From assembly GCA_951230915.1 (NCBI GenBank), contig OX579634.1:17262725-17326724 (forward strand): 64,000 bases of DNA, in the 5' to 3' direction. This stretch comes from Antitrichia curtipendula. Taxonomy: Eukaryota > Streptophyta > Bryopsida > Hypnales > Leucodontaceae. Below are positions 1-12,058 of this stretch, in pieces. The position numbers and the translations under genes are program-made. How positions within the stretch are numbered: the stretch's first letter is position 1; the number at the start of each line of letters is the position of its first letter. A model generated the notes under the pieces. That model saw only the letters and a list, made by a program, of their open reading frames with translations, ran no database searches and had not been told where the DNA came from.

Positions 1-2050
1 CCTTTGTTTGAGCCTTCTCCAACTGGTACCTTATTCTTTGACATGGCTCTTGTCTACTCCCTCGGAACTCTTGTCCAATCAACTTGTGTCTTGCCCTGCC
101 CCTTTGCATGGACAACATATTATGCTTGAGATTTAATTGTCTTCATCTAACCACAATTTTTCTTGTATAAATGTGTAGATAGGTGCTAGAATGCCAAGAG
201 GATCACCTTCAGGTACTCAAAAATGTCCATTGCATTAGGAATTAATTGAACCTCAAAAAAGGACACGTTGTAATGCAAAAATTTGGGTAGGAAGAGGGCC
301 TTTTCAACTCACTAATTGGGCGAAGGATTGCATGATGAATTCAAAAATCCATCATCATTATCCAATCCATCTCCACAATTTCATAAATCTCATGATAGGG
401 GATGGAGTTCACGCCTTCCACAAATTTTACACGCCAAGTGGTCACAAGCATTCCTACGTGGTGGTTCTAATGAGGATGTGGCCACCCTCATATTCATTCA
501 ATTAGTATTAAAATTAGTAAGAAAATTCAAAGCCTCTTTGTAAGTTCAATTCTTTTCTAATGTATGAATTTAGCAATTTGATAGTAACATAGGAATCTCC
601 AAATCCTACTTGTAGCATTATTCTCCAATTTTTGCCTTACTAGAGGCTCTTCTTCAACAAATACCATTTATGAAGGCAATTCATCACATTCTAGACAACA
701 CTCTTGCTACCACTTAATTGCTTAGCCCATGTGAACAATAAATCACGAGCGCTCTACAACTCCTCTACAAGTTCCCTCTTTTATCGCAAAGCAGTTGCCA
801 ATATATGTTTCTTCAAACCTAATGCAAGTGGTTGCACGGACAAAGGCTTCGCCATTCAATCATTCTTACTACTACCCATTTTGCATATTATGTTCTAAAG
901 TTCTTTCTATGGTTGCCTAATTTTTCTTTTATTGATTCTCCTTGATCACTAATTCTTCCACTCATATGCTTTGCCTATATTTGTCATGATGGTATGAGGG
1001 CTTAGGGTGTACAAGGCAATTGAGCATTTACTTCCACTATGTCAATTTGTTTTCATTGTGTTTGATTGCATGAATGGAGTAGCATTGGAAATGAAAGAGG
1101 AGGCGTCGATTGGTTTGGTTCTTAATTTTAGCAATTGCCACTTCCAATTGTATAGACAATATGTGTTCATAGCTAGAAGTCACAAGTCATTTTTCCCTTT
1201 TATTGTTATATTTTTATATTGTGGGTTTAAGGTGCATGTCTTTGTTTGTTTTCATCCATGGTATGTAGTGATGAAGGATCAAGTGACTTTTGATAAGTAG
1301 AACAACAATGTTGGTGAAGAAAACAAAAAAGAATGCGGAGAAGAGAACTTGCAAATCACTAGTAGCAATTTATAGGGCGAAGAAAGTGAAGGTGCTAATG
1401 GTAGAAAATGTTTGGCAAAACGCAACCCCAAAGGAAACATTGTAGACTTAATTTCTAAACATGCGTGCTTCTATTCTAGAGCAGCCTTTTGCAATGGTGT
1501 TGGATAGCTGATTTTTGAATGTGTCAAGAATAGAGTCCAATGGCTTTGAAGATTATCCTTACATTGATTCTATGAGCAATCAAAATATTAGCCAACTGGT
1601 GCTAAATTTTGTTCATTGACACAACCATGATACCATAATCGTTGAGTGGATTAGGAGACACAATAATTTTAAGTTTTAAGTTACTAGTAATAGCATTGTC
1701 TTATTGATTTGGAGATATTGATAATTCTAGCTTGCTAGAGGCACTCGATGCAAACGAGGGGGAAGACGATAAAGTGTAGTCTCTACTATGCAAGAAGGGA
1801 GCAACCACGAGGACTAGGTTGAGACTGCCAAGAATAAGGCGAAGAAACAATATGACAAACACCGCAAATTTCAAATTGTTGCAGTAAACCCGAAAAAAAA
1901 TTTAATTAAAAAAAATTTGTACCCCTCCCCTCCCCGGTGAGCTCAAAAAACAATTTAAATTAAATTAATTTTTTTGTACCCACCCCATCCCACCCTTTTG
2001 TAATTTTCAGGTGGGGGTGGGGATGGGGGTGGCATTTGATATGGGATATA
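1..2050. other. Gene-free AT-rich stretch, probably decayed transposon
   Basis: No open frame here looks like a gene. Around 1,380-1,620 the plus strand reads broken peptide-like text with stops that could be hAT-type transposase remains belonging with the fragment at 3.8-4.8 kb, but this is weak. Around 1,920-1,996 there are C-rich tracts, followed at 2,011-2,032 by a G-rich tract that could pair with them. Confidence 0.4.
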
Positions 2051-2065
2051 TCCCATATTCCTTAC

Positions 2066-2325
2066 ACGTATCCGTATCTTGTACCCATATTGTATCCACA
2101 TCCATACCATATTTGTATCTATATCGTATCTACATCGTATCTATATCATATTTATATCATATCTATATCCGTATCTCATATCCGTATGATATCCACATCC
2201 ATACCATATATGTATCCATATCGTATCCGTGTCTGTATCTCGTATCCATATTGTATCCACATCCATACTATATCTATATCTACATCATATCTGTATCCAT
2301 ATCCATATCCATATCCATATCCAAA
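2066..2325. repeat. Degenerate hexanucleotide microsatellite (TATCCA/TATCTA type)
   Basis: About 260 bases consist of imperfect 6-base units such as TATCCA, TATCTA, TATCGT and TATCCG, ending in an almost pure run of ATATCC units at about 2,293-2,322. Two overlapping open frames through it encode Tyr/Ser/Ile/Pro-rich text; they are by-products of the repeat, not genes. The purest units at the right end suggest that this is the youngest, still expanding side. Confidence 0.9.
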
Positions 2326-2330
2326 GTTGT

Positions 2331-3788
2331 TTTTCAAGATCAATGGCATCTGGAGGGGAAGAAATTTATTTATTTTATTTTTAAATCAACAATTCTCAAT
2401 TTTTCAAGTGTGTATGTGTGTGTGATGAAATGGAAGGTTCGCCACTTTGGGGCACATTTTTAAATGCAGCTTGTAAGGTGCATTTGATTGCAAACCCTTG
2501 ATTATGACCCTAAAATCCAACACTTTGTTCAAGCATGATTGGAAGTGCATGACAAAGAAAGACTTGCTAATGTATGGGGTGAAGAAGGAAGATTAATATA
2601 TAGCAATACAATGTAAGTAGGTAAATGTACACTACATTGGATCAATATGGACTATCAAAGTCTTTATTTCAATAGGTTCTTTTGAAATTCTATTAATTTT
2701 GAATATATACAAGTTGTAAATATGGTAAAGGTAACATATTAATGTTGTATACATGATGATCTATGAAATACAAAATAAATCTTTGTCAAATTGTTAATAT
2801 TCTATCTATAAAGGACTTTGAAATGTACTCTTTACATATTGTCAAAGTCCACAACATTAAAAATAAAGACTCGTTGATTTGTTAGGTTCAAATATTTTGC
2901 AAAATAAGGAATTATATTTAAATAGGTATATATGTAATAAAGTCTTTTGACTTGAAATATGTAAAATTGTAACCCTAAATTTGAAGATATGAGCTAGTTT
3001 GTACCATTATATTATCAAAAATTATATTGAACTTGGAGGATTACATTAGACATACTTGAAATCAACTTTACACAAATCTATCTTATCAAAAGAATTGTAA
3101 TAAGTATTTCTAAGGGTAGACTAACTTTCAATAGAGTTATTTTTTAATATAATTAATTCTATAATTTATTGAAATAAATCAAAATTTGATGTCATTTTTG
3201 AAGTTTTTTATATAAATATACAAAATTCAATTCTATTTCTTCATCTTTTGATTTAATACATCATAAATAAATTATGGAAAAAAAAAATTTAAAATTAAGG
3301 ATTCATATGCAAATAAATGAAATGGACTTTTATGATTGTAATCCTGCCAATTTTAGTTTAGTGTAGTGTGCATTTGCCTAGGCATACATAGAATTTGCGG
3401 GAGAATCTGCGATGGTATGCAATCCACCCACTCGCCATAATTTTGAAATAGGTTAATCCCTGCTTAATAGTAGAATTGAGTAGAAAGATGGTTCAATTTG
3501 CTACTTTATTTCAAGTTTTGCAAAATGGTCATATGATGTTGGAATATGAGTCATGTCAAAGTTTGTACAAAATGTCAATTGTCCTTGACTTATCTAGTGC
3601 TCACTAGTGCAATAACATCAACTGAATCATGGCCTTTTACATATACAAGGTTATTATACAAGAGATTAAGAAGCTTGTTTGAAAGGCTCAATTTGTTGCA
3701 GTTACTATAGAAGAAATTATTATTGTTGACATTGTTTTTTACTTGTTTGTCTATTGTTATATAGTGCAAGATTGGATGAGGGATCCTC
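2331..3788. other. Gene-free AT-rich stretch
   Basis: This stretch is very AT-rich with many stops in all frames and no recognised gene or RNA. It borders the hAT transposase remnant on the right and may contain its upstream, unrecognisable part. Confidence 0.4.
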
Positions 3789-4782
3789 TTGCTAGTAGCT
3801 TTGCAATATGCGGAATGTGGTTCTAGTACAAATAATCTAACAAAATCAATCATCGAGACTATGGCAATCGGTGGAATTTTGAATTCAAAAATGTTGGCTA
3901 AAAAGCTCATTAGCTTTAGTTGTGATGACACTTCTACAATGTTGGGCATGAGAAGTGGTGTTACCATCCAAATGAAGGAACAATATGCTCCTTTTTGTCA
4001 TGATGTGCATTGTATTGCTCATAGATGTAATTTAGCCTTCAAGGCTTTTGAGAGTTTAGATTTTTTTTAATCCATCAACTAGGTGCTTATTGTTAGCATG
4101 CTTGCTTTAATTAAAGTCCTCAATGCCTAACTAAGTTTGAATCAATCACAAAATTAACAAAAACAAAAGGTCTTAGAAGAGATGTTGAAGACAACATGAT
4201 TCATTGATTGTAATGAAAGCTAAAGAATATGTAATCACTTATTTTGAAGGTAAGTCAACAATAGGGAGGCTACTCTAGAAGTGTTTTAACTTGGTCCTTT
4301 GGACTACTTCTAATTTAAGTAAATTTTTGGTTTGCAAGAGCAACAACAAAGCTCATAGAAGAGCTAGACAACCGCTTACAATCTCACAATGTCACGAGCG
4401 CTCCAAGGATCATGTATCTGCAATATTGATATCTGCAATATTGGTAAAGCAATGCTAAGAAGCACTTCAATAAGTACCTACGCACTTTGATGAATGATTA
4501 TGGACATGATGGAAAGATAATCAATAAAAGTAAAGCCAAGCTAGTGTTGCCTTTGTTGATCAACCATAATCTCATGATATTGCAATGTGGGTTGTTTAAA
4601 ACTTGCATGAGGTTCAATTCTCAGTTTGTGATCTTGCTATGATACAACTTACCCCCCTTACTAAAGTGTAGTGGATTTTAGATGGCAATAAGAATCTCAC
4701 TCAAAAAGAATTTGAGTCCATCAAGCTTATAGAAATTGTTATTAGTCATGTTATTAGACAGGTGGAGACAAGAGGACTTTTT
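3789..4782 (+). pseudogene. Decayed hAT-superfamily transposase fragment (DUF4371/ZNF862-like)
   Basis: An open stretch at 3,789-4,070 encodes residues typical of the RNase-H-like core of hAT transposases of the DUF4371/ZNF862 type: an ISFSCDDTSTMLGMRSGV block (usually ...DGAS..G...GV) followed by YAPFCHDVHCIAHRCNLA, the conserved HC.AHR.NLA motif. After the stop at 4,068-4,070, plus-strand homology continues through many stops and frame changes up to VETRGLF at about 4,760-4,782, where the assembly gap begins. No terminal inverted repeats could be assigned. It is a dead remnant. The minus-strand open frame over the same place is a shadow. Confidence 0.75.
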
Positions 4783-4982
4783 NNNNNNNNNNNNNNNNNN
4801 NNNNNNNNNNNNNNNNNNNNNNNNNNNNNNNNNNNNNNNNNNNNNNNNNNNNNNNNNNNNNNNNNNNNNNNNNNNNNNNNNNNNNNNNNNNNNNNNNNNN
4901 NNNNNNNNNNNNNNNNNNNNNNNNNNNNNNNNNNNNNNNNNNNNNNNNNNNNNNNNNNNNNNNNNNNNNNNNNNNNNNNNNN
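4783..4982. other. Assembly gap (200 N)
   Basis: Two hundred unknown bases interrupt the decayed hAT element. The round length suggests a placeholder rather than a measured gap. Open frames that cross it consist only of unknown residues. Confidence 0.99.
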
Positions 4983-5159
4983 AGCCCCTAAAATGTTGAA
5001 TGGACGAAAATAGGGACGCAATCCAATAGAAAGCCTATAATCAATATATCTACCATTGAATGTCAAGCAAATGTGGGAAAGTTAAAAGTAGAAGAAGGAA
5101 GTGAGTTATTGCTACTTCAACAATAGATTAGTTTTTGAACAATGGAGGACAAGAGAAGA

Positions 5160-5303
5160 GTGAGGAGTAGGGCTTTTTTTATGGGCGAAATTTTGCCAGA
5201 CTGTCAAAAATTTGACCTATTTGGCTTCATCCCTCCAAAATTGGCCTCTCCAGTGAAGCCAGCAAGGGGGACACAAGTCTAAAAAAAAAGCCCTGGTGAG
5301 GAG
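5160..5303. mobile_element. hAT-type MITE with 8-bp target-site duplication
   Basis: The core at 5,168-5,295 (128 bp) starts TAGGGCTTTTTTT and ends AAAAAAAGCCCTG, which are inverted ends of the CAGGG...CCCTG kind usual for hAT elements. It is flanked by a perfect 8-bp direct repeat GTGAGGAG at 5,160-5,167 and 5,296-5,303. An 8-bp duplication is the hAT hallmark. There is no coding capacity. It lies 200 bp from the decayed hAT transposase, but a link between the two is only a guess. Confidence 0.85.
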
Positions 5304-6448
5304 ATGCCGTGACAATATAAAGGATGTATGTATGATGCAAGTGAGTCCAATTTAATAAACTCCAAATCCAATTTCAACGTAGTTCTATGTTTTCTCAATG
5401 AACAAATAAAATCCTAGAAACGTATATTTCAAACCACTTACTATTTCCTAGTGTGAGCAATATTGTCAATAATTTTAGGTTCTTTAGTGATTAGGATGAA
5501 AAATTCTTCCCTAGAAAACAAAGCCTAGTAAAGTGTTAGGGTTTGAATTTCTAATTCACAATTACAATTTCTAATGACCTTTGTAATACATGTAATAATT
5601 ATTTCTTTCATTTTTGAATGCAATCATTAGAAATTGCCACATAAGGTAAGCACATCCATTATGGATCCTCTCCCATTTGCATCCCTTATCTACACTTGTC
5701 CATCACTTCAACCCAAAACTCTTGGACTGGTGTAGAAAGGAGACACAATTAGACGAGGGTCTATAATAAGTATGCTTATTGAAACTAATAGTAAGATTAG
5801 GAAAATAATAAGAATTTTTAATAGTACTCATGAGTTTAAAACAATGTGCAAAATCATAATAATTGTAAAAGAAATCATGATAACTCCTCAATCATTAATG
5901 TCACAATACTTATATTGTGATTTTTTCATTGTGTTCTTAAAAAAAAAAGACCATTCATATATATTGTATTTTTAATACTTTATTATTTTTTCTTTGAACT
6001 TGATTTTACCTTTCAAAATGGTTCTTTTCTACTTTGAATAAAACAAACAAAATGAAACTTTTCGAGTCTAGTATCTACCCTACTTGAAAATTTTGAAAAC
6101 AATTCCCCAAAATGAATATTTTATATGAGTTTGAAGTTGAGTTTCTATAACCAAGCTTCTAAATATAAAATAATATAGCATTTTGGCTTAAACTTTAATA
6201 TTCTAAACAATAACCTACACCTCTGCTAAAAATTTCAGATTTTTAAAGCTAGTTTTCTATTTGATATAAATTATCTTTACTTTTTTTCTTCAAAAATTGG
6301 CAATAATCTCAAATTTGCACAACAAGAATTGAAAGCTTTATGAATTTCAAAAAATAAATATTTTTATCTCCATATAATAAATTTAAAAGAATCATTTATA
6401 TACATTGGAAAAATTGAGCACATATAGAAAATGATTTTGAACTTCATC
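5304..6448. other. Gene-free AT-rich stretch
   Basis: No gene-like frame, RNA or clear repeat was recognised in this AT-rich stretch. Confidence 0.4.
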
Positions 6449-6735
6449 TAAGGTGGGTACACTCTGAATCACACCTTGCCTAAAACCGCCATCATCACTC
6501 TTAGTACATCTCCAAAAGTAATATTAATATATGTATGTTGAAACAATTTTTGAACATCTACCCAAAAACACCTTGACCCTTTATAACTTTTGCATACATT
6601 ATTCAAATGTCGCATTTTGGGGGTATGATGGAACTTCCTTTCACTTACCAACAAAATATATGGAAATTTTAATAGTCTAATAATAATAACTAGACAAAGT
6701 AGCAAAAAGTGGCAGTTTGGGGTGTACCCACCTTA
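6449..6735. mobile_element. TA-flanked MITE, family 1, copy 1
   Basis: A 287-bp unit has perfect 14-bp inverted ends, TAAGGTGGGTACAC at 6,449-6,462 and GTGTACCCACCTTA at 6,722-6,735. If the outer TA is the target duplication, this is a Tc1/mariner (Stowaway-like) MITE. A second copy lies at 13,710-13,985 with shared interior words such as CTTTTGCATAC, CCTTTCACTT.CCAACA and AGCAAAAAGTGGCAGTTT. Confidence 0.85.
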
Positions 6736-7870
6736 CTAAGTCCCCCCCCCCTTCCTTTCAGGGTTAAAGAGGGCAAAGATGGGCTTTTGAATCCTAAGGG
6801 TGACTAAGGGCGGGCATCCACGTGGAGATGGGTTGGTGAAGCTCACCGATCAATGGTGGAATGGGGACTTTAAAAAAAATCCCATTTCACCGCTAATCAA
6901 TGGGCTTAACCACCCCGAACTCCACATGGAAGCCAGCAGTAAGGAAGGCAGGAAACGAAGAAAAAGTTTTGCAGCTTGCTTGGCCTGCGCATTGACCTTG
7001 TCGCTGGGGTCAATGCATCTGCTTTGAATTCATGTTACTTGTAGGAAATTGGGGTTTTGCTGTTCGTTTGGACTTGGCATCCTTGATCAATTGACTGGTC
7101 AGGGAAGATGACAACGGAGATACACTGGTTTCCCTTTGCATACGTCATTCCTATTGAACCTTGTGAATGGGAATGAAAATTTGAGTCCCGCCACCGCTGA
7201 TGACAAAGACAAAACCAAAACCAGAGTCCTCAATCATACTGGAAGGGGGGACAGACGCTGAAACGGTTTTTGAGATATTTGGGACATCTAAAATGAAGTA
7301 CTCCGTATCAGATTTTGTTTTCCCTTCCTCATTTTTGGGATGAGATTAGGGAAATAAACAAACTTCTAGGGAATTTAATTTAATTTCCATGAAGATTCAA
7401 CAGTTGAAAAAAAAAAGTATGCAAATTTTTGGTTTTAGACCCCAACTTGAGTATGAGGAGGGTAACATTATTTTGCTTTGAAAATTTGCATACTTCTTCC
7501 TAACTTGAGGCCCTACTCCAATATGAAGTCCCTGAATCTTCCTTGCAAAGAATTTTTTTGAGTTATGGGCCTTGAAATCTCGACAAGGTCACGTTGTCAA
7601 AATTTTAGGTAGCCTTGAAAAAAACATTTTGCTCTACTTTGCAAGTCTTGTTCTCATGCATACTTATATGTGATCCTAATACTAGTAAGAATAAGATCAT
7701 ACAGTTACAAACTCAAAAAAATGAATGAAATCTAATCAATAACCCTACTTTTAGAGATTATTGTTTTTTGGCAATTTCGTGAGTATTTTCCAATTCTTGA
7801 CAAATGGATCTTTAGCGGTTAATACTATAAAATTACTCCTACAAGATGCTCACATAATGATATGTATGAT
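6736..7870. other. Gene-free stretch
   Basis: A short open frame at 6,800-7,027 has no recognisable domain. The rest is AT-rich with a C-run near 6,741-6,750. Nothing else was recognised. Confidence 0.4.
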
Positions 7871-8251
7871 TTAACCCTTAAAGGTCTAGTCATGATAGTA
7901 TATATGGTCATGCATTTTGTTTCTAAGAATACAAAGTATGTACTAAAATATAGGAAGATATACACCGTTGGATTAAAAATTCAGCAACTCAAGTTTTTCA
8001 TTTGGATTTCATTTTAATATTTAAACCTACTTGTTCAAAAACAACAATATGCATATAGAATATATGATCATTTTTCAATTTCTCAAACATGTGAGAAGTG
8101 CAATAACGATCTAAATTAAAATATTGTGTATCGGTAGATCCGTCTCAACATCAATACAAGTGTTTGTAGCTCATGTATATATCAATTCATGCACCTCGTA
8201 TGTCAAATACACAAAGAAAACATTGTATGAGCTCATACCTTTAAGGATTAA
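7871..8251. mobile_element. TTAA-flanked non-autonomous element (piggyBac-like), family b
   Basis: The 381-bp unit is bounded by TTAACCCTTAAAGGT (7,871-7,885) and ACCTTTAAGGATTAA (8,237-8,251), 15-bp inverted ends with one mismatch that include a TTAA on each side. No coding capacity. The end structure matches the other TTAA-CCC elements in this window. Confidence 0.65.
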
Positions 8252-8462
8252 AAGTCTATACAAAAAAACAAAAAACAAAAAACTCTAGTCTAAAAGATTA
8301 GTGTGAATGAGGTTTGTTGAGAATGACTCAATATCTAAGCTTCATGGAACTAAATGGCAAAATCTATCTTTGATGCCTTCAATAGGAGGTAGACACTACA
8401 AAGAATCGACATGTTTTTTTCCTTAAAGAAATTATTGAGTCCCCATATGACATCTAGTTCAT

Positions 8463-8592
8463 TTCACCTTTCCATTGTGAGGTGGATTATGATGGAGAGC
8501 ACCTTGTCAACTTTAGGGTTTGAACTCATGACCACCTCACCGGTGTGCCAAGGCCAAGTCATTGAACCAAGGTCATAGGTGCCTTGTATCTA
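8463..8592 (-). mobile_element. tRNA-derived SINE head
   Basis: Read on the minus strand, this stretch has an A-box-like TGGCCTTGGCAC (plus coordinates about 8,544-8,556) and a B-box-like GAGTTCAAACCC (about 8,514-8,526) with short spacing, as in plant tRNA-derived SINEs. It does not fold as an intact tRNA gene. The 3' limits are not defined. Confidence 0.5.
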
Positions 8593-8844
8593 TTCAAATA
8601 GGTGGTTTACGAAGATCTTATATACATTAATTTAGATGCACCTTGGGACTCAATTCAATTTGCTAACATCATCTCTAACCCCAATGGAGTGAACACACCT
8701 AGATCCAATTGGTCCTTGTCAAATTTCCAAGAATTTTTTTGTGATCAAGTTGCGTCAATATGTGATGAATCTTGTCAATGTATGAAATAAACTAAATTGA
8801 ATTGATGACCTATTGAGTGGATACATCACTAATAGAGAAGGGTT

Positions 8845-9813
8845 TTAATCCCTCACGGCCTAAGCGGACCAAAAGTGTCCTCACCTAGTTTGAAGTCCAA
8901 TTCAAAGTGTTGTAGCTTTTGCATCCAATGTCTGAGTTCGATAAAAACTTGTTGGAAATTTTGCACTCTTTCTTCTAGTTTATGTGGTAAAATTTTCAGA
9001 TCAATCCAAGATGTATTGATTTCTTGGAAGCCAATCAAAGTTCATAGGTTCAATTTGAGTGCACCAAACTGCATTTGAAGGCTGCAACTTTGGGGGCTTG
9101 TATCTTTTTTATTCAATGTTTGTTTTCAATAAAATTTGTTGGAGTATGTTCCCCTTGAAGTCTAGTTATTGTGGTAAACATTTTATGTCAATCTAAGTTG
9201 TTTTGAATGTTTGGGAGCAATTCAAAGTTCAAAATCTTGACATTTTTGGATTACAATGAACTTCGGTAGCTTGTTTCTTCTTCATACAGTGTCAGTTTCC
9301 AAAAAAGTTGTGCATACAAGTCTAGTTTATGTGGCTAAAATTTCATATCAATCCAAGAAATTGGAAGTGACTGAGAAGCATTTTGTAGTAGTAGGTTTAG
9401 CCTTAGATGTGTTTTTTGCAACTTTTTTTGCTAGTAATTTGACATTTGAAATCCATTTTGCAAACACAATGAATCAATTCAATGACATTTTCTTTCACCA
9501 ATGTATTTGTATGCTGGTTTTGAATCACTTTATAGTTTAAAGTTTTTTTTATTTGAGTAGGTTTAGAAATTGAATTTCACCTCCAAAATGTATTGCTAGG
9601 AAAATTTCATCATCCTTTTCCAACACTAAAAACATTATAATCTTGCAATCTATATGGCCAAATGACTCCAAATTTGATTCACGTCATCTACCACACGTAC
9701 ACTACAAGATTGTACGGTTGAGATCTCTATAACTTAGTGACATTTAGATCTATAACACTTTAAAAGCAACAATGTTTTCAAACTCAAACTCGCATTAGGT
9801 GATGAGGGGTTAA
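8845..9813. mobile_element. TTAA-flanked element (piggyBac-like), family e
   Basis: The left end TTAATCCCTCACGGCCTAA at 8,845 and the inverse of the right end, TTAACCCCTCATCACCTAA (right TTAA at 9,810-9,813), match at 15 of 19 positions. The interior of about 970 bp is AT-rich and has no transposase that I recognise; a 94-codon frame at 9,256-9,540 looks fortuitous. A related left-end word, CCCCTCACGGCCAAG, also occurs near 11,575. Confidence 0.55.
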
Positions 9814-11705
9814 AAGACAAACCTGCATGAAGGGCATAGTTTTAGGATCAACTTAATTTCACATAGTTCTTGATTTAAAATGGTCTTGAAGTTTGACCAA
9901 GAAAATGAAGCTTTGCTTATCTATTTTCTATTCCTTTTCAATTGTATTTTTTGTGACACTTTGGAGGTAGAATCTTGAAAGCTTAAAACACATTAATTTT
10001 GAACTTTTCTATTTAATTGTTCTTAGTGTGAATTCAAAGAGTACAACAACCACACCATGATGTTTATTACTATCACTATCATATAGAATTTGTTAAAACT
10101 TCATATTATTTAAAGCATTTTTTTAATTACTTTAAAAATCATATAATAATCATTTTAATGTTTTTCATTATGAAAAAATGAAATGAAAGTTAATAAGTAT
10201 ATATATATATATATACATAAGAAAAATATCAATTTTTGTGAGAGATATGTATTAATGTAGAACATTTCATCATCATTTTCATCATCAAATTGCCAAACAA
10301 GTTAATTCAATCTGTGCAACCTAGGATAACAATACTAATTCACAATTACTTGGGAATTATTTCAAATTTGCAAGTTCAATAATATGGAAGCCACCAACAG
10401 TATTGATAGGTTTTACATGATGTGGTCTATACTATTTTCTTCCTATCACAAACAATGCAATTGTCATTCTACTTCGTCTACATTCATCCAATCTACACTT
10501 CATCTAGATTTCATCCAAAATCTCCACATTTATTAGGCTACATTCATCCAAATTAGTTTGAAGGATTTCAAACTACTCAAACCAACCCTAAAATTAATTG
10601 AATTCTCTTGTATATGGACACAATCAATATGTCACTGGAGAGGTCTTCACTGCTCCTCCCCTTTATCTAGTAGTGGGTCCTGTGGGTTTGAATGAACGGG
10701 AATACTCTGATTTCTGCCTCAACAGACTGAGATTGAAATTGAACTTGTGAGCCCAAACTTTTGGTGATTGACCAACGTAGCTGAGGGTATGCGGCATAAT
10801 TCTTGTTGCATCCAAATCATTATCATTGGTTCCCAAAGAAAAAGAGGTACAAAAAATAAAATAGAAAGTGAGATCCTTTTACCCTCCACTTGTTTTTTTT
10901 TATCAAAGGATTGATTGGCTATGTGCATTGATGTAGTGACAGTGCCATGTCCACATGGAATAAGCAAGTGAGAGTGTATTGGAAGTCATTTCTGAAGTGA
11001 AGACAGACAGGGGTCCCAGACTCCAGAGGCTACTTCTTCAGATGATTCTGCAAAGATGTGGCAGTCTTGTCGCAACGTTAGTAGATTGCCCCGTCTGCAA
11101 TTTTGTCATAACCTCTGTCTCTCTCCCTCCATATACGACTACGTCAACCCCCACCCTGGCCCCTGCCTCCGTCACTCTCGTGAGCAGGCGGGAGGGAATC
11201 TCAACAGTAATTAAGTTGATCTCCTGAATTGGATGTATGAATTTCCCCTCACAAATATAATAATTTACTTGAAAACAACTAACGTATGCGTACCTATAAT
11301 CGTCACTTATTACAACAATGAAAGCATATTTATGGTTGTTGAACATGAAGTTATTCTTATTCCATCTTATTGGCAAGTATTGGCAACTAAAAGAAGATTT
11401 CAACTCACTTTAGTATGGAATATTTGAACACCATATGAACCAACTAGTGTGTTGTGTATTGTTGCCACACCCACAATAAAAAGTAAAATAATTTTCTAAT
11501 TTTCTAATCCATAAAAACTTCAAACTTCAATATCTATATTACGGTGAATCCAAACACCACGAAATAGAGCCTATGCACCCCTCACGGCCAAGGGCTTTTT
11601 GACGATACGAAGAACGTGACTGAGGGGTACACGATCTTGGAGATCTCACAACATCAAACAAAACAAAGCAAACTAACTAACTTTAAGGTATGGAGATTTT
11701 GCACT
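9814..11705. other. Gene-free stretch
   Basis: Overlapping short frames lie at about 10,719-11,427 on both strands. None shows a recognisable domain, splice pattern or transit peptide. An (AT)n run sits at about 10,197-10,214. Confidence 0.4.
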
Positions 11706-11934
11706 TTAACCCTTAAACATCAAGGTGGACGTTTAGCGTCCATTGGATAACAAATAATCCTTCTAGTAGGATAAAAGTGCAACTATTCATCATTAGAATT
11801 TTGTTGTGAAAAGGGAAGGTCTTCTACAGTAGTTTGACTCATAATGAGTATTTTTGCAATCTTTTAAGCAATTGGCTTTCATAGTAATCAAAGGGATGAT
11901 TTCCATGATCACCGGTCTATTCTTTAAGAGTTAA
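11706..11934. mobile_element. TTAA-flanked MITE (piggyBac-like), family d, copy 1
   Basis: A 229-bp unit runs from TTAACCCTTAAA at 11,706 to CTTTAAGAGTTAA ending at 11,934. It shares its interior with the unit at 44,532-44,758 (GTGCAACTATTCAT, GTGAAAAGGGAAG, and a CATG or CATGC followed by ACCGG near the right end), so this is a repeat family with a constant length near 228 bp. Confidence 0.75.
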
Positions 11935-12058
11935 ACACGACAATTTCTAGTTTTGTAGGCATTGTAGTAGCACCTTTAGTTACCAAATAGACTCTTATCC
12001 TAGATTTTAAGCAATGTTGTCTCTAATATACATGTTCAATCCATCCATCCATCCAAAA

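Noticed and set aside
2011..2463. Two overlapping open frames rich in Tyr, Ile, Ser and Pro
   Set aside because: They follow the hexamer repeat, which lacks stops in two frames by composition.
4736..5066. Open frames on both strands across the N gap
   Set aside because: Most residues are unknown; there is no evidence for coding.
10719..11427. Cluster of overlapping frames on both strands
   Set aside because: No domain or splice logic; mutually exclusive frames of similar length suggest chance.
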